In this document: piece after piece, positions 1 through 6,342 of the stretch
How the letters are laid out: every line of letters begins with the position of its first letter
Position numbering within the stretch: position 1 is the first letter of the stretch
DNA from: RGIG5612 sp045604025
GTDB taxonomy: Bacteria > Bacillota > Clostridia > Lachnospirales > Lachnospiraceae
Assembly: GCA_045604025.1 (NCBI GenBank)
Contig: JAZUNG010000103.1
Location: forward strand, 1-13,305
Length of the DNA: 13,305 bases
Direction: 5' to 3'
The notes under the pieces: model-generated
Database searches by the model: none
What the model was told of the DNA's origin: nothing
The model's input: the letters and a program-made list of their open reading frames with translations, nothing else
Translations under genes and position numbers: made by a program

Positions 1-975
1 AACAGGCCTCCCTTTCGCGGCAAATGCGCTCACAGCCTCTGCCAGATGTGTTTCCTTCATCCATTCGAGGTCTGATACCGTGCTCTTGGAGCCCGGAAGG
101 ACTATCATATCGGGGCTGCCCAGTTCATAAACGCCGGTAATATATCTTACGGATACGTCTTCAAACTGTTCAAATACATCGAAATCTGTAAAATTGGATA
201 TGCGCGGAAATCTGATCACTGCAATATCAATCTTTCCGCGCTCTTTATTGTAGAATTTCTCAGAAAGTGAATCTTCATCTTCAAGGTGAAGGTCCATATA
301 AGGAACAACACCGACCACAGGTACGCCCGCCCTGCCTTCCAGCATGGAGATACCGGAGTCCAGAAGGGATGCGTCTCCCCGAAACTTGTTTATCACCAGG
401 CCCTTTACTCTGGCAGCTTCGTCTTCTTCCAGAAGCATCATGGTTCCCAGCAGCTGGGCAAATACGCCTCCGCGGTCGATGTCTCCCACCAGCAGGACAG
501 GCGCATCGACCATCTTGGCCATACCCATGTTTACGATGTCGTTTTCTTTCAAGTTGATCTCGGCAGGCGAACCCGCGCCTTCGATCACTATTATGTCGTT
601 CTTCTCTGAGAGATGATCATATGCCTTCAGGATGTCAGGAACGAGTGACTTCTTGAAACGGAAATAATCCCTGGCTTTCATATTGCCTATGGGCCTGCCG
701 TTTACTATTACCTGAGAGCCTTCGTTGTCTGTCGGCTTCAGAAGTATGGGATTCATGGCTACTTCAGGCTCACAGCCTGCAGCTTCCGCCTGCATGACCT
801 GGGCTCTTCCCATCTCCAGCCCTTCTTTTGTGACAAAGGAATTCAGCGCCATGTTCTGTGATTTAAATGGCGCGACCTTCCACCCGTCCTGTCTGAAAAT
901 ACGGCACAGACCACATACAAGCAGGCTTTTGCCCGCATTCGACATAGTGCCCTGTACCATCAATACCTTTGCCAT
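1..975 (-). CDS. cobQ: Cobyric acid synthase, N-terminal 325 residues (cut by window edge)
   Basis: CobQ/CbiP amidates the corrin ring side chains of adenosylcobyrinic acid diamide, using glutamine and ATP, in the cytoplasm. The N-terminus reads MAKVLMVQGTMSNAGKSLL, the dethiobiotin-synthetase-like P-loop of the family, followed by the typical APFKSQNMALNS stretch near residues 36-47. Near residue 295 LPGSKSTVSDLEWM marks the start of the class I glutamine amidotransferase-like half. The catalytic Cys/His part lies beyond position 1; the family is usually about 490-510 residues, so roughly a third is missing. The ATG at 975 is preceded by AGGAG (986-990), which abuts the stop of the upstream lipoprotein gene (14-base gap), so the two are probably cotranscribed. 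The place downstream of a B12 riboswitch fits corrinoid synthesis. Family assignment is very secure. Confidence 0.95.
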   Translation of the reverse strand, partial: MAKVLMVQGTMSNAGKSLLVCGLCRIFRQDGWKVAPFKSQNMALNSFVTKEGLEMGRAQVMQAEAAGCEPEVAMNPILLKPTDNEGSQVIVNGRPIGNMKARDYFRFKKSLVPDILKAYDHLSEKNDIIVIEGAGSPAEINLKENDIVNMGMAKMVDAPVLLVGDIDRGGVFAQLLGTMMLLEEDEAARVKGLVINKFRGDASLLDSGISMLEGRAGVPVVGVVPYMDLHLEDEDSLSEKFYNKERGKIDIAVIRFPRISNFTDFDVFEQFEDVSVRYITGVYELGSPDMIVLPGSKSTVSDLEWMKETHLAEAVSAFAAKGRPV

Positions 976-989
976 ATGACCGTGTCTCC

Positions 990-1937
990 TTATTCTGCCG
1001 GAGTTACGCTTGCTGGATCAAAGGTCAGTGTATAGTCGATTTCATGGGGTGTGCTCATTGCTACTGTATCCGCCTTTACCTCCAGAGGAACGCCCAGAGC
1101 ACTTACAGGTATCTCGAAAACAGAGTTTCCTGATTCATTTATCGGTAGGAGCTTATCGCCATCTACGATCATATAATCATAGTTGGGACTGCTCCAGATG
1201 ATGACTGCGGTGATCTCGCCACCTGCTACCCTGATCTCTGTAGGAGAATCCACAGTTGCCTTGCCGCTTCCGCCTTCCAGGGTAACCTCGATCATATAGT
1301 TTCCATCTTCAAGAGCGATCTCTTCGCCTTCACCTGCATCCTCACTCTCTTCATAAGGTTCCGGGTTGCTGACGCTGACCTTGTGGTCATACCACTTTCC
1401 GCTCTCTCCTATCAGTGCGCAGTCGAATTCTTCATCGAGGTAAGGAACAGGTACATCGAATCCATATACCTCTTCCGAGAATCCGTCGCTATATGTAACG
1501 GTATCAGTAGTGGGCTGCAAAAGCTCTGCCCCGTCCTTCTGTGCATCTTCTGCCAGACCCTGATACAGATTCAGGATCTTCTTGGAAACCAGAGAAACAT
1601 GAATGGTCATCTTGCCGTTTTCTACGGTCAGGATGCCTTTTCCTTCATTGGCTTCGTTAACATGGAACATGGAGCTGTCGGTATCGAACTCGGCGATATA
1701 CGTTCCGTCTGCAAGCGCGGCTTCAGCTGCCGGAGTGGTCTCTTCGGTTTCAGCAGGTGCTTCGGTAGTTTCCTCAGCAGTCTCTTCTGATACGCTCTCG
1801 GTCTGCGCTTCCTGGCTCTCAGCCGGAGTGGCGGGTATGGTTGTAGGAACACTGCTGCTGCCACCACCGCACGCTGTAACAACACCCATTAATACTAATG
1901 CGATCAGAACGGTAATGCATGATCTGAGCTTCTTCAT
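990..1937 (-). CDS. Lipoprotein with two tandem NEAT-like beta domains
   Basis: A 315-residue exported lipoprotein of unknown exact role. Residues 1-23 form a signal peptide (KK, hydrophobic core, lipobox VTAC with lipidated Cys23). Residues 24-75 are a Thr/Glu/Ala-rich spacer. Two related domains follow, at about 77-193 and 210-307, each opening with DGxY and closing with a FDVPV or FEIPV strand and an aromatic-rich final strand. The second reads DGNYMIEVTLEGGSGKA, then SPTEIRVAGGEITAVIIWSS, and ends HEIDYTLTFD. That order resembles heme-binding NEAT domains, but I cannot confirm the fold without a profile search. Start ATG at 1937 has GAGGAG at 1945-1950. It sits between an exported CbiK and cobQ, so surface capture or handling of a tetrapyrrole, corrinoid or cobalt is plausible. 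That function is inference. Confidence 0.8.
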   Translation of the reverse strand: MKKLRSCITVLIALVLMGVVTACGGGSSSVPTTIPATPAESQEAQTESVSEETAEETTEAPAETEETTPAAEAALADGTYIAEFDTDSSMFHVNEANEGKGILTVENGKMTIHVSLVSKKILNLYQGLAEDAQKDGAELLQPTTDTVTYSDGFSEEVYGFDVPVPYLDEEFDCALIGESGKWYDHKVSVSNPEPYEESEDAGEGEEIALEDGNYMIEVTLEGGSGKATVDSPTEIRVAGGEITAVIIWSSPNYDYMIVDGDKLLPINESGNSVFEIPVSALGVPLEVKADTVAMSTPHEIDYTLTFDPASVTPAE

Positions 1938-1966
1938 GATATAACTCCTCTGTTTTTTTTATTTTT

Positions 1967-1986
1967 CAGGCAAGAACTCTTACCTG
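1967..1986. repeat. 20-bp near-perfect inverted repeat
   Basis: On the plus strand CAGGCAAGA and TCTTACCTG flank a two-base centre; the arms pair over 9 bp with one G-T wobble. It lies 30 bases upstream of the NEAT-like lipoprotein start, between the cbiK terminator and the ribosome binding site. On the minus strand it is followed by A-rich, not T-rich, sequence, so it is not a terminator for that direction. It may be an operator or an mRNA-stabilising stem-loop after processing. Confidence 0.4.
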
Positions 1987-2000
1987 TCTGTTTCGTACAG

Positions 2001-2030
2001 AAAAGCTGCCTCCAAAAAAGCGAAGCAGCC
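2001..2030 (-). terminator. Rho-independent terminator after the cbiK lipoprotein gene
   Basis: Read on the minus strand, arms GCTGCTTC (2029-2022) and GAGGCAGC (2012-2005) form an 8-bp stem with one G-T wobble. A TTTT tract follows at 2004-2001. It begins about 33 bases after the cbiK stop. Since no clear promoter is visible before the next gene, it may act as a partial terminator that lowers expression of the downstream lipoprotein and cobQ. Confidence 0.6.
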
Positions 2031-2062
2031 TTTCTGCAGATGATATTATTATAATTTAAAAA

Positions 2063-3340
2063 TTACTCTGCGTCTATTGCAGCCTGAGTATGAGCTACAT
2101 ACAGCTTCTGAACATCTGCGATCCTTCCGAGGCCTGCGATCTGGCACTCAATTGACTCAAAGTTGCCTGATGCTGTAAACTGACTAATCCATGACTCCTC
2201 ATCTTCGGGATCTGCCATATCGTTGTTGGCATGATCGCCTGCAACGACCATCAGAGGCCTGAGGATGACTTTGGTATAGCCGGCTTCTTTGATCTTGTTG
2301 ATAACTTCCTGGCATTCAGTTTCTTCAGGCTCACCTTCTACAGTACCGATGAACACGTTCTCATATCCGAGAGAATCCATCTGTGTCTGCATCTGGCTGT
2401 AAGTAACCTTGGCAAGATGTGCTGTTCCGTGTCCCATGAATACGAATGCTGTTCCGTCTTCCTTTGCAGCGTCAAGTGAATCAAATCCTGCTTCCTTAAC
2501 AGCCTCAGCTGTTACATACTCTGCTACTGCAGCCTTGTCCTCATTAACAACTGTCGCATCAGATCCAACCTCGCCCAGCAGAGGCTCAGCAACCTTTACG
2601 CTCTCGAACTTATCTTCATATCCTTCAAGGGCATCGATGATCTCGTCATACTCTGCGCCATGCATGAGATGAGTAGGCTGTACTATCAGGTTCTTAACAC
2701 CATTGTCAACTGCGCGCTGAAGTGCCTGATCGATATTATCGATAAACTCTCCGTCTCTTGCCTGTACGTGGTTGATGATGATCTGCGCTGTGAATGCTCT
2801 TCTTACTGACCAGTCAGGGAATGCTTCTGCGATGGCATCTTCAATACCTTTGATATCTTCCGCACGGCTGTCGTTGAATGATGTTCCAAAGCTTACTACC
2901 AGGATCTCATTCTCGCCGATCTCATCAGCGTTTCTCGGATCGTCCTTGGAAGCATCGCCTGTATCTCTTCCGAAATAATCAGGGTCAGCATCTTCGCCTT
3001 CTACCAGTTCCTTCTGCTCATCTGTAAGTGCATCCCATGCTGCCTTAGCTGCTGCGCACTGTTCATCAGTATCATCTGTTCTCTGCTGAACATAAATAGC
3101 ATCGATCAGGGCTGCAACTTCGTCAGCCTTCTCTTGGTCTGACAGCTCAGCCTGTTCTTCGGTAGCCTCTTCTGTAGCGCCATCGGTTTCAGGAGCTTCT
3201 GTTACGGCTTCAGTAGGAGCCTCTGTAGGAGCTGCTGTAGAAGTGGGCTGTCCGCCGTTGTTTCCACATGCGCTCACAAGTACGAGTGCTGTCAGTGTGA
3301 CAATTGCCAATACTATAGTTGATAGTTTCTTAGTGTGCAT
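2063..3340 (-). CDS. cbiK: Exported CbiK-type cobaltochelatase lipoprotein
   Basis: A 425-residue protein of the anaerobic cobalt chelatase family, which inserts Co2+ into sirohydrochlorin. Residues 1-25 are a lipoprotein signal (lipobox VSAC, Cys25), so the enzyme is outside the membrane. After a Thr/Glu/Ala-rich spacer, residues 70-115 form a helical module ending AAWDALTDEQKELV, a type common in Clostridial surface proteins. The chelatase begins at about 143 (ILVVSFGTSFNDSR). QPTHLMHGAEYD puts His224 at the CbiK metal-binding position; GHGT (His304) and AGDHANNDMA (His370) follow. Cytosolic CbiK is about 265 residues, so the extra 140 are N-terminal. The ATG at 3340 is preceded by AGGAGG ten bases upstream. 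Expression is under a B12 riboswitch. An exported CbiK is known in Desulfovibrio (CbiKP); its substrate here is unproven. Confidence 0.9.
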   Translation of the reverse strand: MHTKKLSTIVLAIVTLTALVLVSACGNNGGQPTSTAAPTEAPTEAVTEAPETDGATEEATEEQAELSDQEKADEVAALIDAIYVQQRTDDTDEQCAAAKAAWDALTDEQKELVEGEDADPDYFGRDTGDASKDDPRNADEIGENEILVVSFGTSFNDSRAEDIKGIEDAIAEAFPDWSVRRAFTAQIIINHVQARDGEFIDNIDQALQRAVDNGVKNLIVQPTHLMHGAEYDEIIDALEGYEDKFESVKVAEPLLGEVGSDATVVNEDKAAVAEYVTAEAVKEAGFDSLDAAKEDGTAFVFMGHGTAHLAKVTYSQMQTQMDSLGYENVFIGTVEGEPEETECQEVINKIKEAGYTKVILRPLMVVAGDHANNDMADPEDEESWISQFTASGNFESIECQIAGLGRIADVQKLYVAHTQAAIDAE

Positions 3341-3375
3341 TTTAATGCAACCTCCTTATAATAAAAAAATCTCTA

Positions 3376-3406
3376 TAAAAATAGACCGCGCTCAAAAAGC
3401 GCGGCC
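3376..3406 (-). terminator. Attenuator terminator of the cobalamin riboswitch
   Basis: On the minus strand GGCCGCGCT (3406-3398) and AGCGCGGTC (3392-3384) form a 9-bp GC-rich stem with a five-base loop. A TATTTTTATAG tract follows from 3383. It lies between the riboswitch aptamer and the cbiK start, the expected place of a transcriptional expression platform. B12 binding would presumably favour this hairpin and shut off cbiK. Confidence 0.8.
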
Positions 3407-3481
3407 CGTTTTTGCCGTATATATATCCAGTCGATACATCCGTCGACATTGCATTCGTTAATCATAATGCCGGATAAAACC

Positions 3482-3670
3482 CTCCTGTGCATGTCTCCTG
3501 GCTTGTGGCTCACAGGTATCGTCTGCCTTCCCGGTTTCCCAGTGACTGCCTTCGTCATCACAATATGTGTATGACCGGCATAGACGACGCCTAACCATTT
3601 ACAGTGGCGGGACCGTGCATGATTCTCACATGCTTCCATCTTAGCTGACCATTACAGTCAGAACACAGTG
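3482..3670 (-). ncRNA. Cobalamin (B12) riboswitch aptamer
   Basis: Read on the minus strand, this leader holds the core landmarks of the cobalamin riboswitch. GATGGAAGCATGTGAGAATC is followed by the conserved ACGGTCCCGCCACTGT near 3600-3620. Later come CTGGGAAACCGGGAAGGCAGA and the B12 box AGCCACAAGCCAGGAGACAT (about 3491-3510). CTGTG (3668-3664) and CACAG (3489-3485) can close P1, and CTGAC with GTCAG (3661-3645) forms P2. It controls the exported cbiK 140 bases downstream, and possibly the lipoprotein and cobQ. No convincing promoter could be picked upstream. Confidence 0.95.
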
Positions 3671-3773
3671 TTTTATTAAGTTTTCAGCATATATGCCGCA
3701 GTCCGAAGACCGTCACATACATGCAAGCACCATATTACCACCTGGAAGGCCGCGTTTCAAGTGCTACCTTACA

Positions 3774-4313
3774 TTACTTAAACAGCACACAGCATGTATA
3801 GGTAATGGTAAGAGGGCCGTAGTAATATGCGGTATCTGCCAGTTCGCAGACCTCCGATACGACCAGCCCGTAAGCTTCCATCGAGGTGATCATCTTATCC
3901 GGAAAACGGCATGGTGCATCCGGATACGTGCACTCATTGCATATGTGGCATGCGCCGGCACTCATGGGAAGAAACTCTTTTTCTCCGTCTTTACAGAGCA
4001 GTTCAATATACTCTGTAAGTCTTGCCTTCTGTTCTTCTTCAGTGCCCATCATGACCTCAAAGTCGAAATCATCTTCCATCTTCCCTGTGGACTGAAGAAC
4101 GATGCCCCAGGTGTATTCGGATGCTTTTCTTCTGCTGTCTTCGATCGTGCCACACGCGGGCGGGCAGCTCCAGCATTTGTCATATTTGTTGCATTTGTCG
4201 GCAGCACACATATCCCGTACCTCCTCCAGAAAACGGAGTTTGTCAGCCGGGAAGATACCACTGTGTGAAAAACCTGCCTGCGCCGCCAGTTCCAGTGCTC
4301 TTTCTTTTTCCAA
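3774..4313 (-). CDS. DUF2284 cysteine-rich metal-binding protein
   Basis: A 179-residue predicted metal-binding protein of the DUF2284 type, function unknown. Cysteines are clustered at 36, 41, 47, 50 and 54 (CWSCPPAC), at 122, 125, 128 and 135 (CHICNEC), and at 174-175. The pattern suggests two Fe-S or other metal centres. No signal peptide. The start is TTG at 4313: an in-frame TAA lies three codons upstream, and AGGAG at 4323-4327, inside the end of the corrinoid-protein gene, is nine bases away. The six-base gap implies translational linkage with the corrinoid protein. Relatives are often found near corrinoid methyltransferase genes, so a redox role in keeping the carrier active is possible, but that is inference. 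Confidence 0.85.
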   Translation of the reverse strand: MEKERALELAAQAGFSHSGIFPADKLRFLEEVRDMCAADKCNKYDKCWSCPPACGTIEDSRRKASEYTWGIVLQSTGKMEDDFDFEVMMGTEEEQKARLTEYIELLCKDGEKEFLPMSAGACHICNECTYPDAPCRFPDKMITSMEAYGLVVSEVCELADTAYYYGPLTITYTCCVLFK

Positions 4314-4319
4314 AACAGT

Positions 4320-4958
4320 TTACTCCTGACTTACCAGTCTGAGTGCCAGTTCAGCTGCGCTTGCTGCATCCTCTGAATAACCGTCAGCTCCGATGCTGTC
4401 AGCAAATTCCTGAGTAACAGGTGCGCCGCCAACCATGATCTTGACCTTGTCTCTGATACCTGCTGCCTCAACTGCCTTGATAACCTCTGCCAGCATGGGC
4501 ATGGTTGTGGTAAGCAGTGCGCTCATGGCGATGATCTGAGCATCATTGTCGATAGCAGCCTGAATAAATGTCTCGGGTGCTACATCAACACCGATGTCGA
4601 TAACTTCAAAGCCTTTGCCTTCGAGCATCATCTTGACAAGATTCTTTCCGATGTCGTGAAGATCGCCCTTAACAGTTCCGAGTACGATCTTGCCAGCGGG
4701 AGCGACATCATCATCAGCAAGAGCCTGCTTGAGGACTTCAGCACCTGCATTCATAGCTCTTGCAGCAACAAGAACCTGAGGTACGAAGATCCTGTTAGCC
4801 TTGAATTCCACACCGATCACATCCATGCCGGCGAGAAGGCCATCGCTGAGGATAGTACCAGCGGGGATTCCCTCATCAAGGGCCTGCTGACACAGTGCAG
4901 CTACATCTTTTCTTTTTCCTGCCTGCAGTTTGGCAGAAATCTCTTCTAAGATAGCCAT
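4320..4958 (-). CDS. Corrinoid-binding methyl carrier protein (MtaC/MtbC/MttC type)
   Basis: A 212-residue cytoplasmic corrinoid protein that shuttles a methyl group between a substrate methyltransferase and a second methyltransferase. Residues 1-85 are the four-helix cap domain (methionine-synthase type). The Rossmann B12 domain follows, with GDLHDIG at 98-104 giving the DxHxxG motif; His101 is the lower axial cobalt ligand. SALLTTTM (146-153) and GGAPVT (177-182) are the expected nucleotide-tail contacts. Length is normal for the family. ATG at 4958 follows a strong AGGAGG at 4964-4970. It is cotranscribed with DUF2284 and divergent from a PocR/AraC regulator. No MtrH-like second methyltransferase is in the window. 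The identity of the methyl donor cannot be read from this gene. Confidence 0.95.
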   Translation of the reverse strand: MAILEEISAKLQAGKRKDVAALCQQALDEGIPAGTILSDGLLAGMDVIGVEFKANRIFVPQVLVAARAMNAGAEVLKQALADDDVAPAGKIVLGTVKGDLHDIGKNLVKMMLEGKGFEVIDIGVDVAPETFIQAAIDNDAQIIAMSALLTTTMPMLAEVIKAVEAAGIRDKVKIMVGGAPVTQEFADSIGADGYSEDAASAAELALRLVSQE

Positions 4959-4985
4959 TTCAAACCTCCTGTCTAAAAATATTTA

Positions 4986-5005
4986 TATATATTATATAAT
5001 ATATA
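4986..5005. repeat. Perfect 20-bp AT palindrome in the divergent promoter region
   Basis: TATATATTAT followed by its exact reverse complement, centred between 4995 and 4996. It overlaps the -10 box of the corrinoid-protein promoter. It could be an operator for the neighbouring AraC-type regulator, but the sequence is only A and T, so chance is a real alternative. Confidence 0.35.
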
Positions 5006-5029
5006 CATGGGTATTTTATCATCTGACAA
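5000..5029 (-). promoter_or_regulatory. Promoter for the corrinoid protein gene
   Basis: On the minus strand TTGTCA (5029-5024) and TATATA (5005-5000) are 18 bases apart, giving a sigma-A-like promoter. Transcription would begin near 4993, leaving a leader of about 35 bases with the AGGAGG site. The -10 box overlaps a 20-bp AT palindrome (4986-5005). Confidence 0.5.
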
Positions 5030-5058
5030 TCAAATCTTTAGTAATTTTATTGTAAATA

Positions 5059-5086
5059 TTGTATTTTTATTGTGCTGTGCTATAAT
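5059..5086 (+). promoter_or_regulatory. Promoter of the PocR/AraC regulator, probably giving a leaderless mRNA
   Basis: TTGTAT (5059-5064) and a consensus TATAAT (5081-5086) are separated by 16 bases. The usual start site, about seven bases beyond the -10 box, falls on the A of the ATG at 5093. No Shine-Dalgarno sequence precedes that ATG. Confidence 0.65.
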
Positions 5087-5092
5087 TCTGAT

Positions 5093-6340
5093 ATGGAACC
5101 GCTGCTTTTTAAATATTTTCCGCGTGAAAAGACCATAGAGATCATCAAATCCTACCAGTCATGCACAGGTCTGCACGTTCAGCTGATCGATATGGATGGT
5201 GAGGTTATTTTTACTGCGGGCAAACCCGCAGCGTTCTGTACTGAATTCGCCAAATATCCTTCCAGAGAGGATTCCTGCGCTGCACAGCATGCTGCTGCCG
5301 GCAAGAAGGCTCTGTCGTACGGTGAATCGTATCTGTTCAACTGTCAGGCCGGTCTGTCCCATATAGTCTACCCGCTGATCAGTAAGGACACCATGTTCGG
5401 CTCTGTGGTAGCAGGACCTTTTCTCATGGATGAAGCAGATTCCTCTCTGGTCCTGGATCTGGACAGGAAATACAATATCGATAAAAAGTCTCTTCTGTAC
5501 CTGTCTGAGCTTTCCTACAGGGTAAAGGTACTGACACCTGCCGTGGCATATGAATACAGCAAGCTATTGTACTATCTGATCGATACGCTGAACGTGGGAA
5601 GCAGAGAGATGCTGATCTTAAATCAGCAGAAGATCCTTCAGCAGTCGCGTATAAATGAGTCTATCCAGATGTACAAGAGCAGCGGCATGAAGGATACCAG
5701 AGAGTATCCGCTTGACAAAGAAAGCCTGCTCATAACCAAGATCAAACTGGGCGATCTGGAAGAGTCCCGCAGGATACTTAATGAACTGCTGGGTTTCATA
5801 TTACTCTATGAAAACTACGATCTGGGCAAACTCAAGGTCAGGATCATAGAGCTCTGCTCCCTTCTGTCCAGGGCAGCCATCGAGCGCGGTTCTGATATCA
5901 ATATGGTACTGACCATGAACGAGAAGCTGATCTCATCTATCATGAATTCAAATGATTTCTATGAGATCTGCTATAAATTCCAGGACAATATGGAGATATT
6001 TACAGAGAGTCTTTTCTATTCATCTGATAACAGCAACAGGATGATCAAGGAGGCGGCGGAATATATCTCCAAACATTTTTCCGAAAACATCAGTCTGGCT
6101 GACGTGGCAGATGTCATTCATCTGAACCCGTCTTATTTCTCATCTCTGTTCAAGCAGGTGACCGGCGAGAGTTTCAAGGAATACCTGAACAAGGTCAGGA
6201 TCGAAGAAGCCAAGAGTCTGCTGGAGCATACCGACTACTCCATAATAGAGATCGCCGTAGCCTGCGGCTACAGCGACCAGAGTTATTTCACAAAAGTATT
6301 CAAAAAGACTACAGGTATCACACCGAAGCAGTACCGTTGA
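5093..6340 (+). CDS. AraC-family transcription regulator with PocR sensory domain
   Basis: A 415-residue regulator. Residues 5-165 match the PocR ligand-sensing domain, with its conserved cysteines in FCTEF (Cys49), DSCAAQ (Cys62) and NCQAGL (Cys84). Residues 170-310 are a helical linker. Residues 315-415 hold the two helix-turn-helix motifs of AraC: ISLADVADVIHLNPSYFSSL and SIIEIAVACGYSDQSYFTKV, ending ITPKQYR. It is divergent from the corrinoid-protein gene and ends two bases from the convergent CobW gene, so it likely controls the methyltransferase genes around it. PocR domains are named from propanediol regulation and are proposed to bind small organic ligands; the effector here may be the methylated substrate (inference). 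A GTG start at 5072 is in frame but would place the -10 box inside the gene; ATG 5093 is preferred. Confidence 0.93.
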   Translation: MEPLLFKYFPREKTIEIIKSYQSCTGLHVQLIDMDGEVIFTAGKPAAFCTEFAKYPSREDSCAAQHAAAGKKALSYGESYLFNCQAGLSHIVYPLISKDTMFGSVVAGPFLMDEADSSLVLDLDRKYNIDKKSLLYLSELSYRVKVLTPAVAYEYSKLLYYLIDTLNVGSREMLILNQQKILQQSRINESIQMYKSSGMKDTREYPLDKESLLITKIKLGDLEESRRILNELLGFILLYENYDLGKLKVRIIELCSLLSRAAIERGSDINMVLTMNEKLISSIMNSNDFYEICYKFQDNMEIFTESLFYSSDNSNRMIKEAAEYISKHFSENISLADVADVIHLNPSYFSSLFKQVTGESFKEYLNKVRIEEAKSLLEHTDYSIIEIAVACGYSDQSYFTKVFKKTTGITPKQYR

Positions 6341-6342
6341 TA

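Noticed and set aside
990..1937. Plus-strand and alternate-frame ORFs over the lipoprotein gene
   Set aside because: They are low-complexity shadows of the Thr/Glu/Ala-rich spacer and beta domains.
3373..3639. Minus-strand ORF of 88 residues upstream of cbiK
   Set aside because: It lies over the cobalamin riboswitch and its terminator; the RNA motifs explain the sequence and the peptide has no recognisable features.
3693..4268. Plus-strand ORF of 191 residues
   Set aside because: It is antisense to the DUF2284 gene, lacks a good ribosome binding site and shows no family features.
5072..5092. GTG start seven codons upstream for the AraC regulator
   Set aside because: It would put the TATAAT promoter box inside the coding sequence and has no Shine-Dalgarno; the ATG at 5093 gives the natural N-terminus.
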